Shown piece after piece: positions 27,516-36,502 of a stretch of DNA of 64,000 bases. The first letter of the stretch is position 1. Each line of letters begins with the position of its first letter. The position numbers and the translations under genes are program-made. The stretch comes from Tritrichomonas musculus. Lineage: Eukaryota > Parabasalia > Tritrichomonadida > Tritrichomonadidae. The stretch is from contig JAPFFF010000065.1 of the NCBI GenBank assembly GCA_039105265.1, positions 434,001-498,000 of the forward strand, written 5' to 3'. Below the pieces are notes generated by a model, which did not search any database, was not told the origin of the DNA, and saw only the letters and a list, made by a program, of their open reading frames with translations.

Positions 27516-28524
27516 AGATAACTTCGCATATAGATAATATTCTCATATGATTAATATACTATGGCATATGCTACATATAACTATATATCAAATGTTTCGA
27601 TTATATAATTTTATATAAATTAAATTTTATTATTTTAAAAACCAAACAATAGTGAAGTGAAAAAAAATTGGCAAAAAAATCTAAATTAAATTGGTGAAAT
27701 AAATTAGATTTAATATAATTATTTTTATGTTATTATATATATATTATTTATTTATTATTTTGGAGGATTTATTATTTGTGCATTGATTTATGGTTGTTAT
27801 TAAATAGCATATATAATAAAAACTATATGAACCATCATTTTAAACGCAGGTAAAAATTGAATCAATATTTAATATAATATTGCACAACTATATTTAAATA
27901 ATTATCAAAATAATTTCATATGAATATCATTCTACTCAAAAAAATTGTATTAGTTTTTTTTTATCAAAAATTAATTTTCTCACAATTTTTTATATTGAAT
28001 TTAAATATATTTTTTTGTTTCTTCTTTTGGTTATTTATGCAAATGATAAAATTATAATTGCTTTATAAACATAAATAAATATTATGATATAAAAATAAAT
28101 CGAATATTTCTTTTAAATATCTAGTTATATTAATTATTTTTCTTGAACATTGCTTTTTTACCTATATCATTAAAAGATTATTTTATTTACCATCACCAAG
28201 GTAGCTCGAATATAACTTATATCAACATAAATTTAGCAAATAATATTATAGATATTTATGATAAAATAATGAAAAAATATTTTGAATTCATTGAATTATT
28301 ACATCAAAAATTGATAATAAAATCAGTTTTGAAAGATATTTTATAAAAAAATTAAGGGCATTTATTTTGAAACAATAATATGGTAAGGTTCTAATTGATA
28401 CTGAATCTTTAAAATTTACTAACATATTATATACTTCATATAGTTTATTTATATATAATAAATTAATAATTTCATTTGATATTCAGTGAGTTTTACAAAT
28501 CGCACGAACTTTTTCACCACCCGA
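27516..28524. other. Interior and right end of mariner-like element A
   Basis: AT-rich. The last ~60 bp carry the inverted end (CGAACTTTTTCACCACCCGA) preceded by TTTGATATTCAGTGAGTTTT, the same subterminal sequence as the left end of element B. No transposase frame. The short frame at 28143-28346 shows no recognisable motif. Confidence 0.55.
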
Positions 28525-28526
28525 TA

Positions 28527-28761
28527 TATGGAAATGTTATTTATATTTTACGATTCAAATGACAAGAAACATTATGTTAGAGTTAATTATAGTGAAGGAT
28601 TTGCAGTACTAGATGAAATATATGGTGAAGATAAACTTAGAGAATCCAATAGAATAAGAGATTTTGAATATGAATTTCCACGTATCGATTTTCAATTAAA
28701 GGCCACTGGAAATATACCATTTACTGAATACTATCTAAAGCAAGTCAAAGCCACACCATAA
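28527..28761 (+). pseudogene. Remnant of an unrecognised gene, right of the nest
   Basis: Directly after the TA at the right end of element A, about 77 codons read MEMLFIFYDSNDKKHYVRVN and continue to TAA at 28759. The frame continues leftward into the mariner end, so the present start is fortuitous. YDSNDKKHYVRVNYS resembles YDTSSKKLIVYVEYNS left of the nest. Probably the 3' part of a gene hit by element A, or a paralogue of it. Family unknown. Confidence 0.4.
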
Positions 28762-29742
28762 AAGAGGCTTCTCGGGGCAGGCACCTGTGCCGTTTCATAG
28801 ATGGGCGGTAGTGGGGTGGGGTACCTGTGTCGTTTCATATATGGTGAGCTTTGAGGTGGGTGGGTGGGATAACAAGAAAAGAAGAAGAATTTTTATTTTA
28901 TTTTATTTTATTTTTTTTTTTTTTTAACTAGTTCGTGTTGACGCGTGGGCCCCGGGCACCGCGGAAACCGACTAGTATATACTACTACTACCAGACCACG
29001 AAAATGAGTATCTAAAAAATAGAATTTGTCACCTCATTTTTTCGAAAGGTAGGCTAGTTATAACAAATTTAAGAGAATATATTAGTTAGTGCATAAATAT
29101 TGTTTGCCATAATTGCATATTTATAAAATGCATCTCCTCTAAATATACACAGATTCTCGAGATCGATTTCAGAGATCGAGATTTTTTTTTTCTAAGCTTT
29201 TGATATCTGAATTTTCAATTAAACTTTTTGATAAATATATGATCGTAATTCATTCTCAAATATTTCATAAAAAAGAATGTATTTTTTTGATTTCAATCTT
29301 AAAATAAACATCAATACATTCTATTATTTATTTTTAGATATAATAAAATCACAAATACCAATTATAAAAAAAGATAAATCTGTTTGAGATCTCGAGATCT
29401 CGGTAATTGATATCAAGTTTACAATTATTTTTATATCACATTTCATATCTGATATCTTGATAATCGATAATCTCGATATCAGATTTGTAAACTGATAATC
29501 GAGTATCAGATGCAAAAAAGTGACGTTTTTGATATCGATTCTCAAAATAACAAGTCTATTTTTAACCAAATGAATTTTGAAAGATACAGAAATTCAAATA
29601 TTTCCTCCTATCATTAAATTTAAACATAAGTTCTTAAATTATATTTATTTAACGAGTTATCAAAAAATGCTTTAAAATTCAGAATGATATTCAAAAAATT
29701 CTGAAAAAACATCTTGCTCTCAATATATATATATATTAAAAC
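28762..29742. other. Intergenic: GC-rich island, then palindrome-rich AT DNA
   Basis: 28765-28985 is strikingly GC-rich for this window. A ~20-bp unit (ACCTGTGCCGTTTCATA) is repeated at 28781 and 28821 with a 40-bp period, and a segment bounded by ACTAGT at both ends contains GCGTGGGCCCCGGGCACCGC. From 29150 to 29540 the DNA is full of short palindromes (TCTCGAGA, GATATC, ATCGATAAT). About 29408-29455 is the reverse complement of about 1306-1352. No gene found. Confidence 0.5.
29717..29724 (+). promoter_or_regulatory. Initiator-like CTCTCAAT upstream of the ABC gene
   Basis: Lies about 20 bp before the ATG. The same octamer stands about 20 bp before the ATG of all three RCC1-kinase copies. 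It departs from the classical trichomonad Inr (TCA followed by pyrimidine), so it is offered as a candidate only. Confidence 0.3.
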
Positions 29743-32067
29743 ATGGATGCTTCCCTTAATTACTCTCATAAAGATATTAGCATTAATGTTCCACAAAATG
29801 AAGAAACCAAAATTATGAAATCAGCACCATTACCAAAACAACTTGGAATAATATTAAAAATGTCATTTCTTCAGCGACTCCGAGCATCGACAATTACTTT
29901 AGAAATTATTTTACCGATTATTTTTTTTATTTTTCTTTGTCTTTTTGCAGCACGAGTTGATCCACGTTCAGATTCATTACCACATCCGCCAATCGACCCA
30001 ATTGTACCATTTTCGGAAATCATTGGACCTAGTCCCAGTTATGGTATGATTCCAAAAAACGATAACACTCAGAAATTTATTGACATTCTTAATGAAAAAA
30101 CAGCATCTCCAATCAAACAAGACGTTATTTATTTTGACACCTTTGATGAATACAAAAGTTACATTTTTGACAACAAGGAAGTGAGTGACATGTTTTATTG
30201 TTCAGAATGGCATCACAGTGACGATTTCCACAATAATTCTATACGAATATCATCGAATGGAATGACAATTGGCTCATTACCGTTTTTAGTTCAAAATTTG
30301 GCCTCAACGATCATGAACATTACAACATCACATGAGTCATCTGTATTTCTTAACTATAAGAAATACCCACATTCATCTGTATTCAAAAGCGACCATGATA
30401 ACGCACTTTTTGTCGCAATTTTCGGGACTGTTCCTTGTCTCGTTTGCATTTTGACAACTGGCACATATTATGGCACTGAAGCTGAGAATGGGCTTCGAGA
30501 TTTACTTACCTTTTTTGGTTTGAGTTTTTTCATAAATGAAGTACGATGGTATATCTTGAGTATTGTGATATTGTTCATCATTTCAATTCCCTTTACGATA
30601 GCTTTAACGTTCATTTTAAAGCTCGACTTTTTGTTGATTTTGATTTTTTACTTTTTGAGTTCGACGAGTTACAGTTCGTTTTTGTTTTTCATGATGTCGT
30701 TATGGCCGAGGCGACAAATGGGTGACATTGTATCGTATGGCATTTTGTTTTCGTTATTTATTTGCATTTTCTGGGGCTTTTTCGATTGGCTTTTTAAAGA
30801 GGAAGGATTCACGATCAAGTACATTTTGAGCATCCTTCCGAACGTTGCTTTGTCATTCACACTTGCACAAATAGGAAGCGGTGATGTAACCAAACTTAAA
30901 GAAATAAACGGTCCACCATGCTATCCTGTTAAAAATGGCTTTATCTATCTCGGTGTTGAATCAGTTGTTTACTTTTGTTTGTACATTTTGATTGAGGCGA
31001 TAAAAACACGTCTGTGGCTTCCAGCGCCAATCAAGTGGGGGAAACCGTTGAGAGTTCAAGGGATTGAGAACATGAATGAAGAGAGAGAGATCAATGTTGA
31101 CAGTGTTTTCAAAAGATATAAAGAAACAGTTGCCGTTAATGACGTCTCTTTCAATGTCAAACAAGGTGAAACATTGGCTATCGTCGGACCAAACGGCGCT
31201 GGCAAATCAACTCTGATTGGCCTTCTTTCGGGCACTTTAAGACTTGAAGAAGGTCGAATCTTTTTCAAAGGAATTGAGATTAAAAAGAACACACGAAAAA
31301 TTCACCAGTTTCTCGGCTTCTGTCCTCAAAAGAACCTCTTCATTGAGGAATTAACGGTTGATGAATGGCTTCATACAATTTGCATTCTTCGAAATGAGCC
31401 AAATTTTGATTATGAGGACATCTTGAAGTCACTTGGACTTGAAGAACAAAGAAAGCAACGCTTGGGTAGATTGAGTGGAGGCAATAAAAGAAAAGTTTGT
31501 CTTGCAGCTTCTCTTGTTTGTCATCCTCCAATTGTCATTCTCGATGAAGCGACAAGCGGAGTTGATTTTACAAGCCGAACGAGAATTTGGACAATCATTT
31601 CAAGTCTGACAAAAACAACAGTTATTATGGCAACACACACATTAGAAGAATGTGAAAAAATTGCTGACAGAATCATGGTTGTTGTTAACGGAAAGATTGT
31701 CTATTTGGAGACTCCGAACAAATTGAGAGAAATCTTCAAATGCGGCTATTTAATCATCTCTGATGAAGGAAATGCAGACGAACTTCGAAGAGTTGCTAGC
31801 GAAGCTGGAATAAATAATTCTGTCTCTGTTGATGAGGGAAAGGTCAAGTTGAAAATATCTGCTGATGAATCTGTTGCTTTATCTCACATTTTGAAAAATA
31901 TTAACTTTAAGTACATCTTGTCTATACAATCATTGGAAGAAACTGTTTTCAATCATATTCAGAAACACGAGCTAGAACAATTACACAGATCAAATGATGG
32001 TGAAAATGAAGGTGATAACCCCATATCAGAATCAGGCTTGTTATCTTATAATCATCCTAAAGTTTAA
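29743..32067 (+). CDS. ABC transporter, subfamily A-like, half-size
   Basis: 774 aa. The first membrane segment lies near residues 47-68 (ITLEIILPIIFFIFLCLF), followed by a ~155-residue non-cytosolic loop, about five further membrane segments between residues 220 and 430, then one nucleotide-binding domain. Walker A GPNGAGKST (about 483), Q-loop CPQKN (about 527), signature LSGGNKRKV (about 577) and Walker B IVILDEATSG (about 600) are all intact. One TM block plus one NBD is half of a canonical ABCA transporter, so it must dimerise. Expected role: ATP-driven lipid or amphipath transport at a membrane. Substrate unknown. Confidence 0.9.
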   Translation: MDASLNYSHKDISINVPQNEETKIMKSAPLPKQLGIILKMSFLQRLRASTITLEIILPIIFFIFLCLFAARVDPRSDSLPHPPIDPIVPFSEIIGPSPSYGMIPKNDNTQKFIDILNEKTASPIKQDVIYFDTFDEYKSYIFDNKEVSDMFYCSEWHHSDDFHNNSIRISSNGMTIGSLPFLVQNLASTIMNITTSHESSVFLNYKKYPHSSVFKSDHDNALFVAIFGTVPCLVCILTTGTYYGTEAENGLRDLLTFFGLSFFINEVRWYILSIVILFIISIPFTIALTFILKLDFLLILIFYFLSSTSYSSFLFFMMSLWPRRQMGDIVSYGILFSLFICIFWGFFDWLFKEEGFTIKYILSILPNVALSFTLAQIGSGDVTKLKEINGPPCYPVKNGFIYLGVESVVYFCLYILIEAIKTRLWLPAPIKWGKPLRVQGIENMNEEREINVDSVFKRYKETVAVNDVSFNVKQGETLAIVGPNGAGKSTLIGLLSGTLRLEEGRIFFKGIEIKKNTRKIHQFLGFCPQKNLFIEELTVDEWLHTICILRNEPNFDYEDILKSLGLEEQRKQRLGRLSGGNKRKVCLAASLVCHPPIVILDEATSGVDFTSRTRIWTIISSLTKTTVIMATHTLEECEKIADRIMVVVNGKIVYLETPNKLREIFKCGYLIISDEGNADELRRVASEAGINNSVSVDEGKVKLKISADESVALSHILKNINFKYILSIQSLEETVFNHIQKHELEQLHRSNDGENEGDNPISESGLLSYNHPKV

Positions 32068-32434
32068 TCTGTCATTTACTTTTATCTTATTATTAATAAA
32101 TAAAAAAATTACTTTTTATTCCAAAAGTTTTTCAGTTAGCCATAAAAGGCTTTTCATAAAAGTTAATATAAAGTCTAATCCAAAAAACTTGGGACAACAT
32201 TCAATTTTTTTTCAAAGAGGTTTAGATAATCATCAATTTAGCTTGGGTTAACTTTTTATATGAATATTGAAAAAGGTTTCCAAAGATTTTTGATTAGACT
32301 TTATATTAGAATGGATCTTCAATTCGCAATAGAAACATGAATTCATGCTTTTTAAATTTCAATTGAATCAAATAAAATTGAAAAGATATTTCTATGAGCT
32401 TTATCAAAATATTATTTTTCATTTTTTTTTTTAA
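32068..32434. other. Intergenic, AT-rich
   Basis: Contains a 25-bp near-repeat (TAGACTTTATATTA and AATATAAAGTCTAA, inverted, about 32162-32180 and 32293-32310). A TTTTTCATTTTTTT motif just before 32435 fits the trichomonad Inr pattern TCAYTW. No gene. Confidence 0.4.
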
Positions 32435-33672
32435 ATGGAAGAAATGGTTGAATATGAAACATCAATAAATTGCTTAAGAAGATTAATCCAAAATGATAAT
32501 AGTGATGAATTCGATTTGCTCATTAAACTGTCGACAGATGAACAGAAGAAGATTAATATTCGAACAACAATTAACAAAGCACGTGTTATCTCAAATAAAA
32601 TCAACGAAATGTATCAAGTAGATCCAACAATTTCCAAGTATGAAGCAACGATCCAAAAATAAATTTTTAAAGCAAGTCAAGATGAATTAAGATTAGAACT
32701 TCAACCAATTGCAACAGATCTTGATTTTATACTGAAATCAACGATGGGAAAAATCAATATTTCAAAAGAACAAGAAAAACGAATAAATATCCTTCTTCGT
32801 TTACTTGGGGAGAATAATTACGATTCCAATACCATCAAGATCGAGAACATGAGTGAAGCCATTTCATATTTGTCCACAGAATTCCATGAAGAAGCCATTC
32901 AATACATGTCCACCAACCTCAAAGACATTCTTGACGAAGGTCAAATATTTAACCTTAACGATGAAATTATTAAAGAAATCATTGACTCATATTTTATTGA
33001 AGCAGAAAAGAAGCATCAAGAGGATAACATTAAAGAGGAAGAAGAGATCTTTGAGAAACTTGATAAAAAAGTGACTCGGTGATTGTGATGCATTTCCTGC
33101 TGCAGATTCCGTCAGAAGAATACACGAAGGAGATGGTTGAGTACATGACATCACATCTGACTGACGACATCATTTTGAATGAGATGAGTCAGATCATGAA
33201 GCAGTTCATTGGATTTCTGAATGGGAGCAGTGTGCACGGGAAACGATCAGGTGTTACGAGCATTGAGTACGAAGGAGATGAACTGAAAGGCATCATTTCG
33301 CATCTGAAAGACAAATATGGCGAAAACCTTTGTGAGAAAGGTAAAATTCAAATATCTGACATTGGTGTTCACCACGAAGTATCAGGCCCAATTTCCAATC
33401 TGATCAAATACGACAAAGACCACATCAATAGCTTTTATCGTAACAACTGGGGCAGCAGCCCTTATCCAACGGCAAGTGAAGGCTGGATTGAATTTGACTT
33501 TTTGAAACGAAAGGTCCATTTGACATCGTACACACTCAGGACTGGCGAACGCAATCCTAATGATTGTTATCATGCGAAATCGTGGCGAATTGTTGGCTCA
33601 AACGATAGAGAAAACTGGGAAGTTGTCGACCAGCAAGTCAACAATCCATCACTCAATGGCAAATACAATTGA
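32435..33672 (+). pseudogene. Broken BTB/F5-8 type C family gene
   Basis: Three adjacent frames look like one gene: 32435-32662 (75 aa), continuing in the same frame after a single TAA (32660-32662) to 33082, then a shift to another frame for 33079-33672. The first two parts are helical and Glu/Lys-rich, like BTB-BACK proteins of trichomonads. The third ends in an F5/8 type C (discoidin-like) domain: NNWGSSPYPTASEGWIEFDF, SYTLRTGERNP, CYHAKSWRIVGSNDRENW. That domain stops early (SLNGKYN), before its usual last strands. One stop, one frameshift and a truncated end argue for a pseudogene. Confidence 0.6.
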
Positions 33673-34397
33673 GAGATTTTATGTTTATTTAATTTGTTTT
33701 TTTGATTCGCCACTTTTTTGATATCGATAAGATCAAATCCTTCATCTACAGCATGAGCCACTTTAAATTAAACGTCCTCCATCTTCACCTCACCTAAAAT
33801 CAAGGACTTTGTACACAATTGAAAAAGTTTCCCAATTTAATTGAATATGGCTCCAATTGAAAAAGCATCACCTAAACATCAACATGTGATAGAAATGTTT
33901 CTCTCATACAAATTGCTGTATGTGGTTCATTGTAAGTATTCAATTAATTTTTATGGATGATATTCTCCAGTTTAATGAAATTTTGAAATAATTCATATAT
34001 GTGAAGAAAAATGCAATTAATACTCATTAAAAAGAGTTATTTGATTATTTCCTCGATATTTTCTGAGAAGAAATTGAATAAGATAATTCACTAGAAAAGG
34101 TGGAAGTTGATGATAACCCATACAGAAATTAACTTAGCTCTTTGAATTATAAAATTTTCTTACTATTCTTGAAAAGAATCTTGTGTAGAGAATAATCTTC
34201 TCCTGTAGAGAATCTCCTTATGTAGAGATAATTTTATAAATTTATGGAAACTTTTGTGAATATATTTGATCATTTTAGGATATTCAACTATCTCGAATAT
34301 TTATAATACAAAATATTAAAAATAAAATATAATATAATTTAAACTTATATATTTGTAAAAGGCTATAATTTTAAAAGATACCAGTTATCATATTATA
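33673..34397. other. Intergenic, AT-rich, no gene found
   Basis: Contains a short direct repeat CAATTGAAAAAG (about 33820 and 33857) and repeated GTAGAGAATMTYCT units near 34193-34220. Nothing coding. Confidence 0.5.
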
Positions 34398-35520
34398 TCG
34401 GGTGGTGAAAAAGTTCGTGCGATTTGTTAAACTCACTGAATATCAGATGAAATTAATTAAAGATCTCTTCCCGAAAAATTGAGAGGGGAAATTCCCGTCC
34501 TAAACTCCAAAAAATATTCACGGGAAGAGATTAAATTGAATGGAATTATAAAAAATAAATAAATCTCTCAAATGGTCCACTTTTTGAAATTCTTCCTCTC
34601 AATAATCTCCAAAAATTTGTTTTGGCCGAATAAACTCAAAAAGTGAAAAATTGAATCAAAAAACTTTAAAATTAGATAAAAAGGCTAATTTTTAGTAAAT
34701 TTCTAGTATATAGCTTATTCAATGTACTGCTTTATGTCTGTATATAACGAATAAGCTACTCTTTGCCACTTTCCTGAGTTTTTATGATTGTAGGATTATG
34801 AGGTTAAAATGTTGCTCTGTTCATTATAAATGAACGATGTGAGTAATTTCGAGGATGCGATACTAGTTTATGCAATAGATCATTGAGTTTTCTTCTGAGA
34901 TAGTCTTCATTTAAAATTACTATTTAGTCATCATCGTTCAAATAAGAAAGAAATTCAATAAAAGTGAGAACGTTGTATATTTTATGATTGTTATTGTATG
35001 AATATGTTACTGTTTTACCTTTTTGATCTGTTTTTAGAGAATAATCGAAGTCGGCCAATCATAATTTTGTATGAAAAAGTTGATTTATTGATCAAATTTG
35101 ATTCAATTTTTTCACTTTTTGAGTTTATTCGGCCAAAACCAATTTTTGAGATTTTTTCAGAGGAACGTTCAAAAAGTGTACACATTTGAGAGATTTACAC
35201 ATTTTCCACAAAACTTTTTTGACCAATTAGCCTTTGAAAATAATCCCTTTTTTTAAAAAAATAATTGAAAATATTCAATGCATTTTTTTATTTTTATTTA
35301 ATTTTTTCATATTAAACCACAACTTTTTCTTAACTTCCCATTATCTCAAGCCATTTTATAATTCAAAAAAAAATAAACTTTTTCTGAACTTCCCCATTTC
35401 CCAAGTCAAAAAGTTTAACTTTTTCATACAAATTTCAAAGTTCGTAATTTTAAATGAATTTTAAAAATGGTCAATAATTGAAAGAGTTATTTAAAACGCA
35501 CCAACTTTTTCACCACCCGA
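34398..35520. mobile_element. Mariner-like element B, 1,123 bp, with an element inside
   Basis: Ends TCGGGTGGTGAAAAAGTTCG (left) and its inverse (right, one base different), flanked by TA (34396-34397 and 35521-35522). It is the same family as element A but in reverse orientation: B left matches A right (TTAAACTCACTGAATATCA) and B right matches A left. No transposase frame. It contains a second inverted-repeat element (about 34560-35195). Confidence 0.7.
34560..35195. mobile_element. Inverted-repeat element nested in element B
   Basis: Arms of about 110 bp (34560-34670 and 35082-35195) pair in reverse orientation with some mismatches. Shared blocks are AAATCTCTCAAATG, CACTTTTTGAA and TTTTGGCCGAATAAACTCAA, then AAAAAGTGAAAAA. 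Roughly 0.6 kb in all. No target duplication could be fixed and no gene is inside. Probably a foldback or MITE-type element. Confidence 0.5.
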
Positions 35521-35569
35521 TAGTTAACCAGTTTTTTTTTTTTTTAACGAACATTAATCTATTTACATT

Positions 35570-36469
35570 ATGGATAAAACAAACGAACGTAAAAAAATTG
35601 ATTCGAAAGTTGTTTTAATTGGAAGTACTAGCTCAGATAAAACATCAATTATATGCCGAGCTCTTTCAGATGAATTCGATTCCGAACTTCCGGCAACAAT
35701 TGGTGCTTGTAATTCAGCAAAACAGGTAGAATTAGCTGATGCCACTGTAAATTTGCAGATATGGGATTCATCTGGTCAAGAACGATTCAAAACTTTGGCC
35801 TCAATGTTTTATAGAGGCAGTACTGTCATAATTGTTACTTTCTCACTTATTGAAGTATATGGACTTGATGAAGCAAGAGAGTGGATTACTTGTATGAAGA
35901 AACAAATAAATGAAAAGCCAATATTGTTCTTAGTTGGAAGTAAATGTGATATTGCTGATGAGAGAGTAATCTCTTTTGACGATGGTTTACGACTTGCGGA
36001 TGAATTCAACGCTTTCTATTACGAAGTTTCTGCAAAAACTGGGTGTGGTATCAAAGAGCTCTTTACAAATGCTGCTATTGAATCTGCTCAAAAATTATGC
36101 CAAGAAATACTTGTTGTAAGTTCTATTAAATGCAATTTTAATGCTAAAACACTAGGGAATATGAAAATTGAAAATCCAAACATATATTTAACTTTTTCAA
36201 TTAAAAATAATTCACAAGTAGTCAAAAATTCTGGCCTAATTGAAAACACCTTAAATCCATCGTGGGACGATTTTATCAGATTTTGTATATTTGATAAGAA
36301 GCCAGACATTTTGATAGTAAATATTTTTCATAAATCCGAAACAGATGAGGTAAATTTAGTGGGCAATATAGAATTCCAAATTTCAGCTTCCAAAAAAAGC
36401 ATGAAATTTGAAAAAAGTGTTTATTTAAAAAAAGATCATTTTTCTAAGAAAGAAATTGCTCGTATTTAA
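35570..36469 (+). CDS. Rab-like small GTPase fused to a C2 domain
   Basis: 299 aa. Residues ~10-175 are a Rab-type GTPase: switch II box WDSSGQERF (about 65), G4 as GSKCD (about 125) and SAKT (about 154). The P-loop reads GSTSSDKTS, with Asp in place of the usual Gly before Lys, and the effector loop is diverged, so nucleotide handling may be altered. Residues ~183-285 fit a C2 domain (LIENTLNPSWDDFIRF, LIVNIFHKSE). There is no C-terminal prenylation cysteine. One in-frame TAA (36467-36469) separates it from the kinase frame that follows; the two may be one gene. Confidence 0.7.
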   Translation: MDKTNERKKIDSKVVLIGSTSSDKTSIICRALSDEFDSELPATIGACNSAKQVELADATVNLQIWDSSGQERFKTLASMFYRGSTVIIVTFSLIEVYGLDEAREWITCMKKQINEKPILFLVGSKCDIADERVISFDDGLRLADEFNAFYYEVSAKTGCGIKELFTNAAIESAQKLCQEILVVSSIKCNFNAKTLGNMKIENPNIYLTFSIKNNSQVVKNSGLIENTLNPSWDDFIRFCIFDKKPDILIVNIFHKSETDEVNLVGNIEFQISASKKSMKFEKSVYLKKDHFSKKEIARI

Positions 36470-36502
36470 TTTAAATTAGATTGTACTAATTATGAAGAGC
36501 TA

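Larger units (their letters stand above)
1813..28524. mobile_element. Mariner-like element A (outer shell of the nest)
   Basis: Both ends are TCGGGTGGTGAAAAAGTTCG in inverted orientation, each flanked by TA (1811-1812 and 28525-28526), the Tc1/mariner target duplication. Subtracting the nested element leaves about 1.2 kb, close to the 1,123 bp of element B at 34398-35520, whose two ends match these two ends (B lies in the opposite orientation). No intact transposase frame is visible, so it is a non-autonomous or decayed copy. It is interrupted at 2020-2021 by element C. Confidence 0.7.

Noticed and set aside
28486-28526. Apparent start of the 91-codon frame at 28486
   Set aside because: It lies inside the mariner-like inverted end and begins with GTG; only the part after the element is a gene remnant.
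32660-36469. TAA as a sense codon in this organism
   Set aside because: Intact genes in the window end in TAA as well as TGA and TAG, so two in-frame TAA codons do not support a code change.
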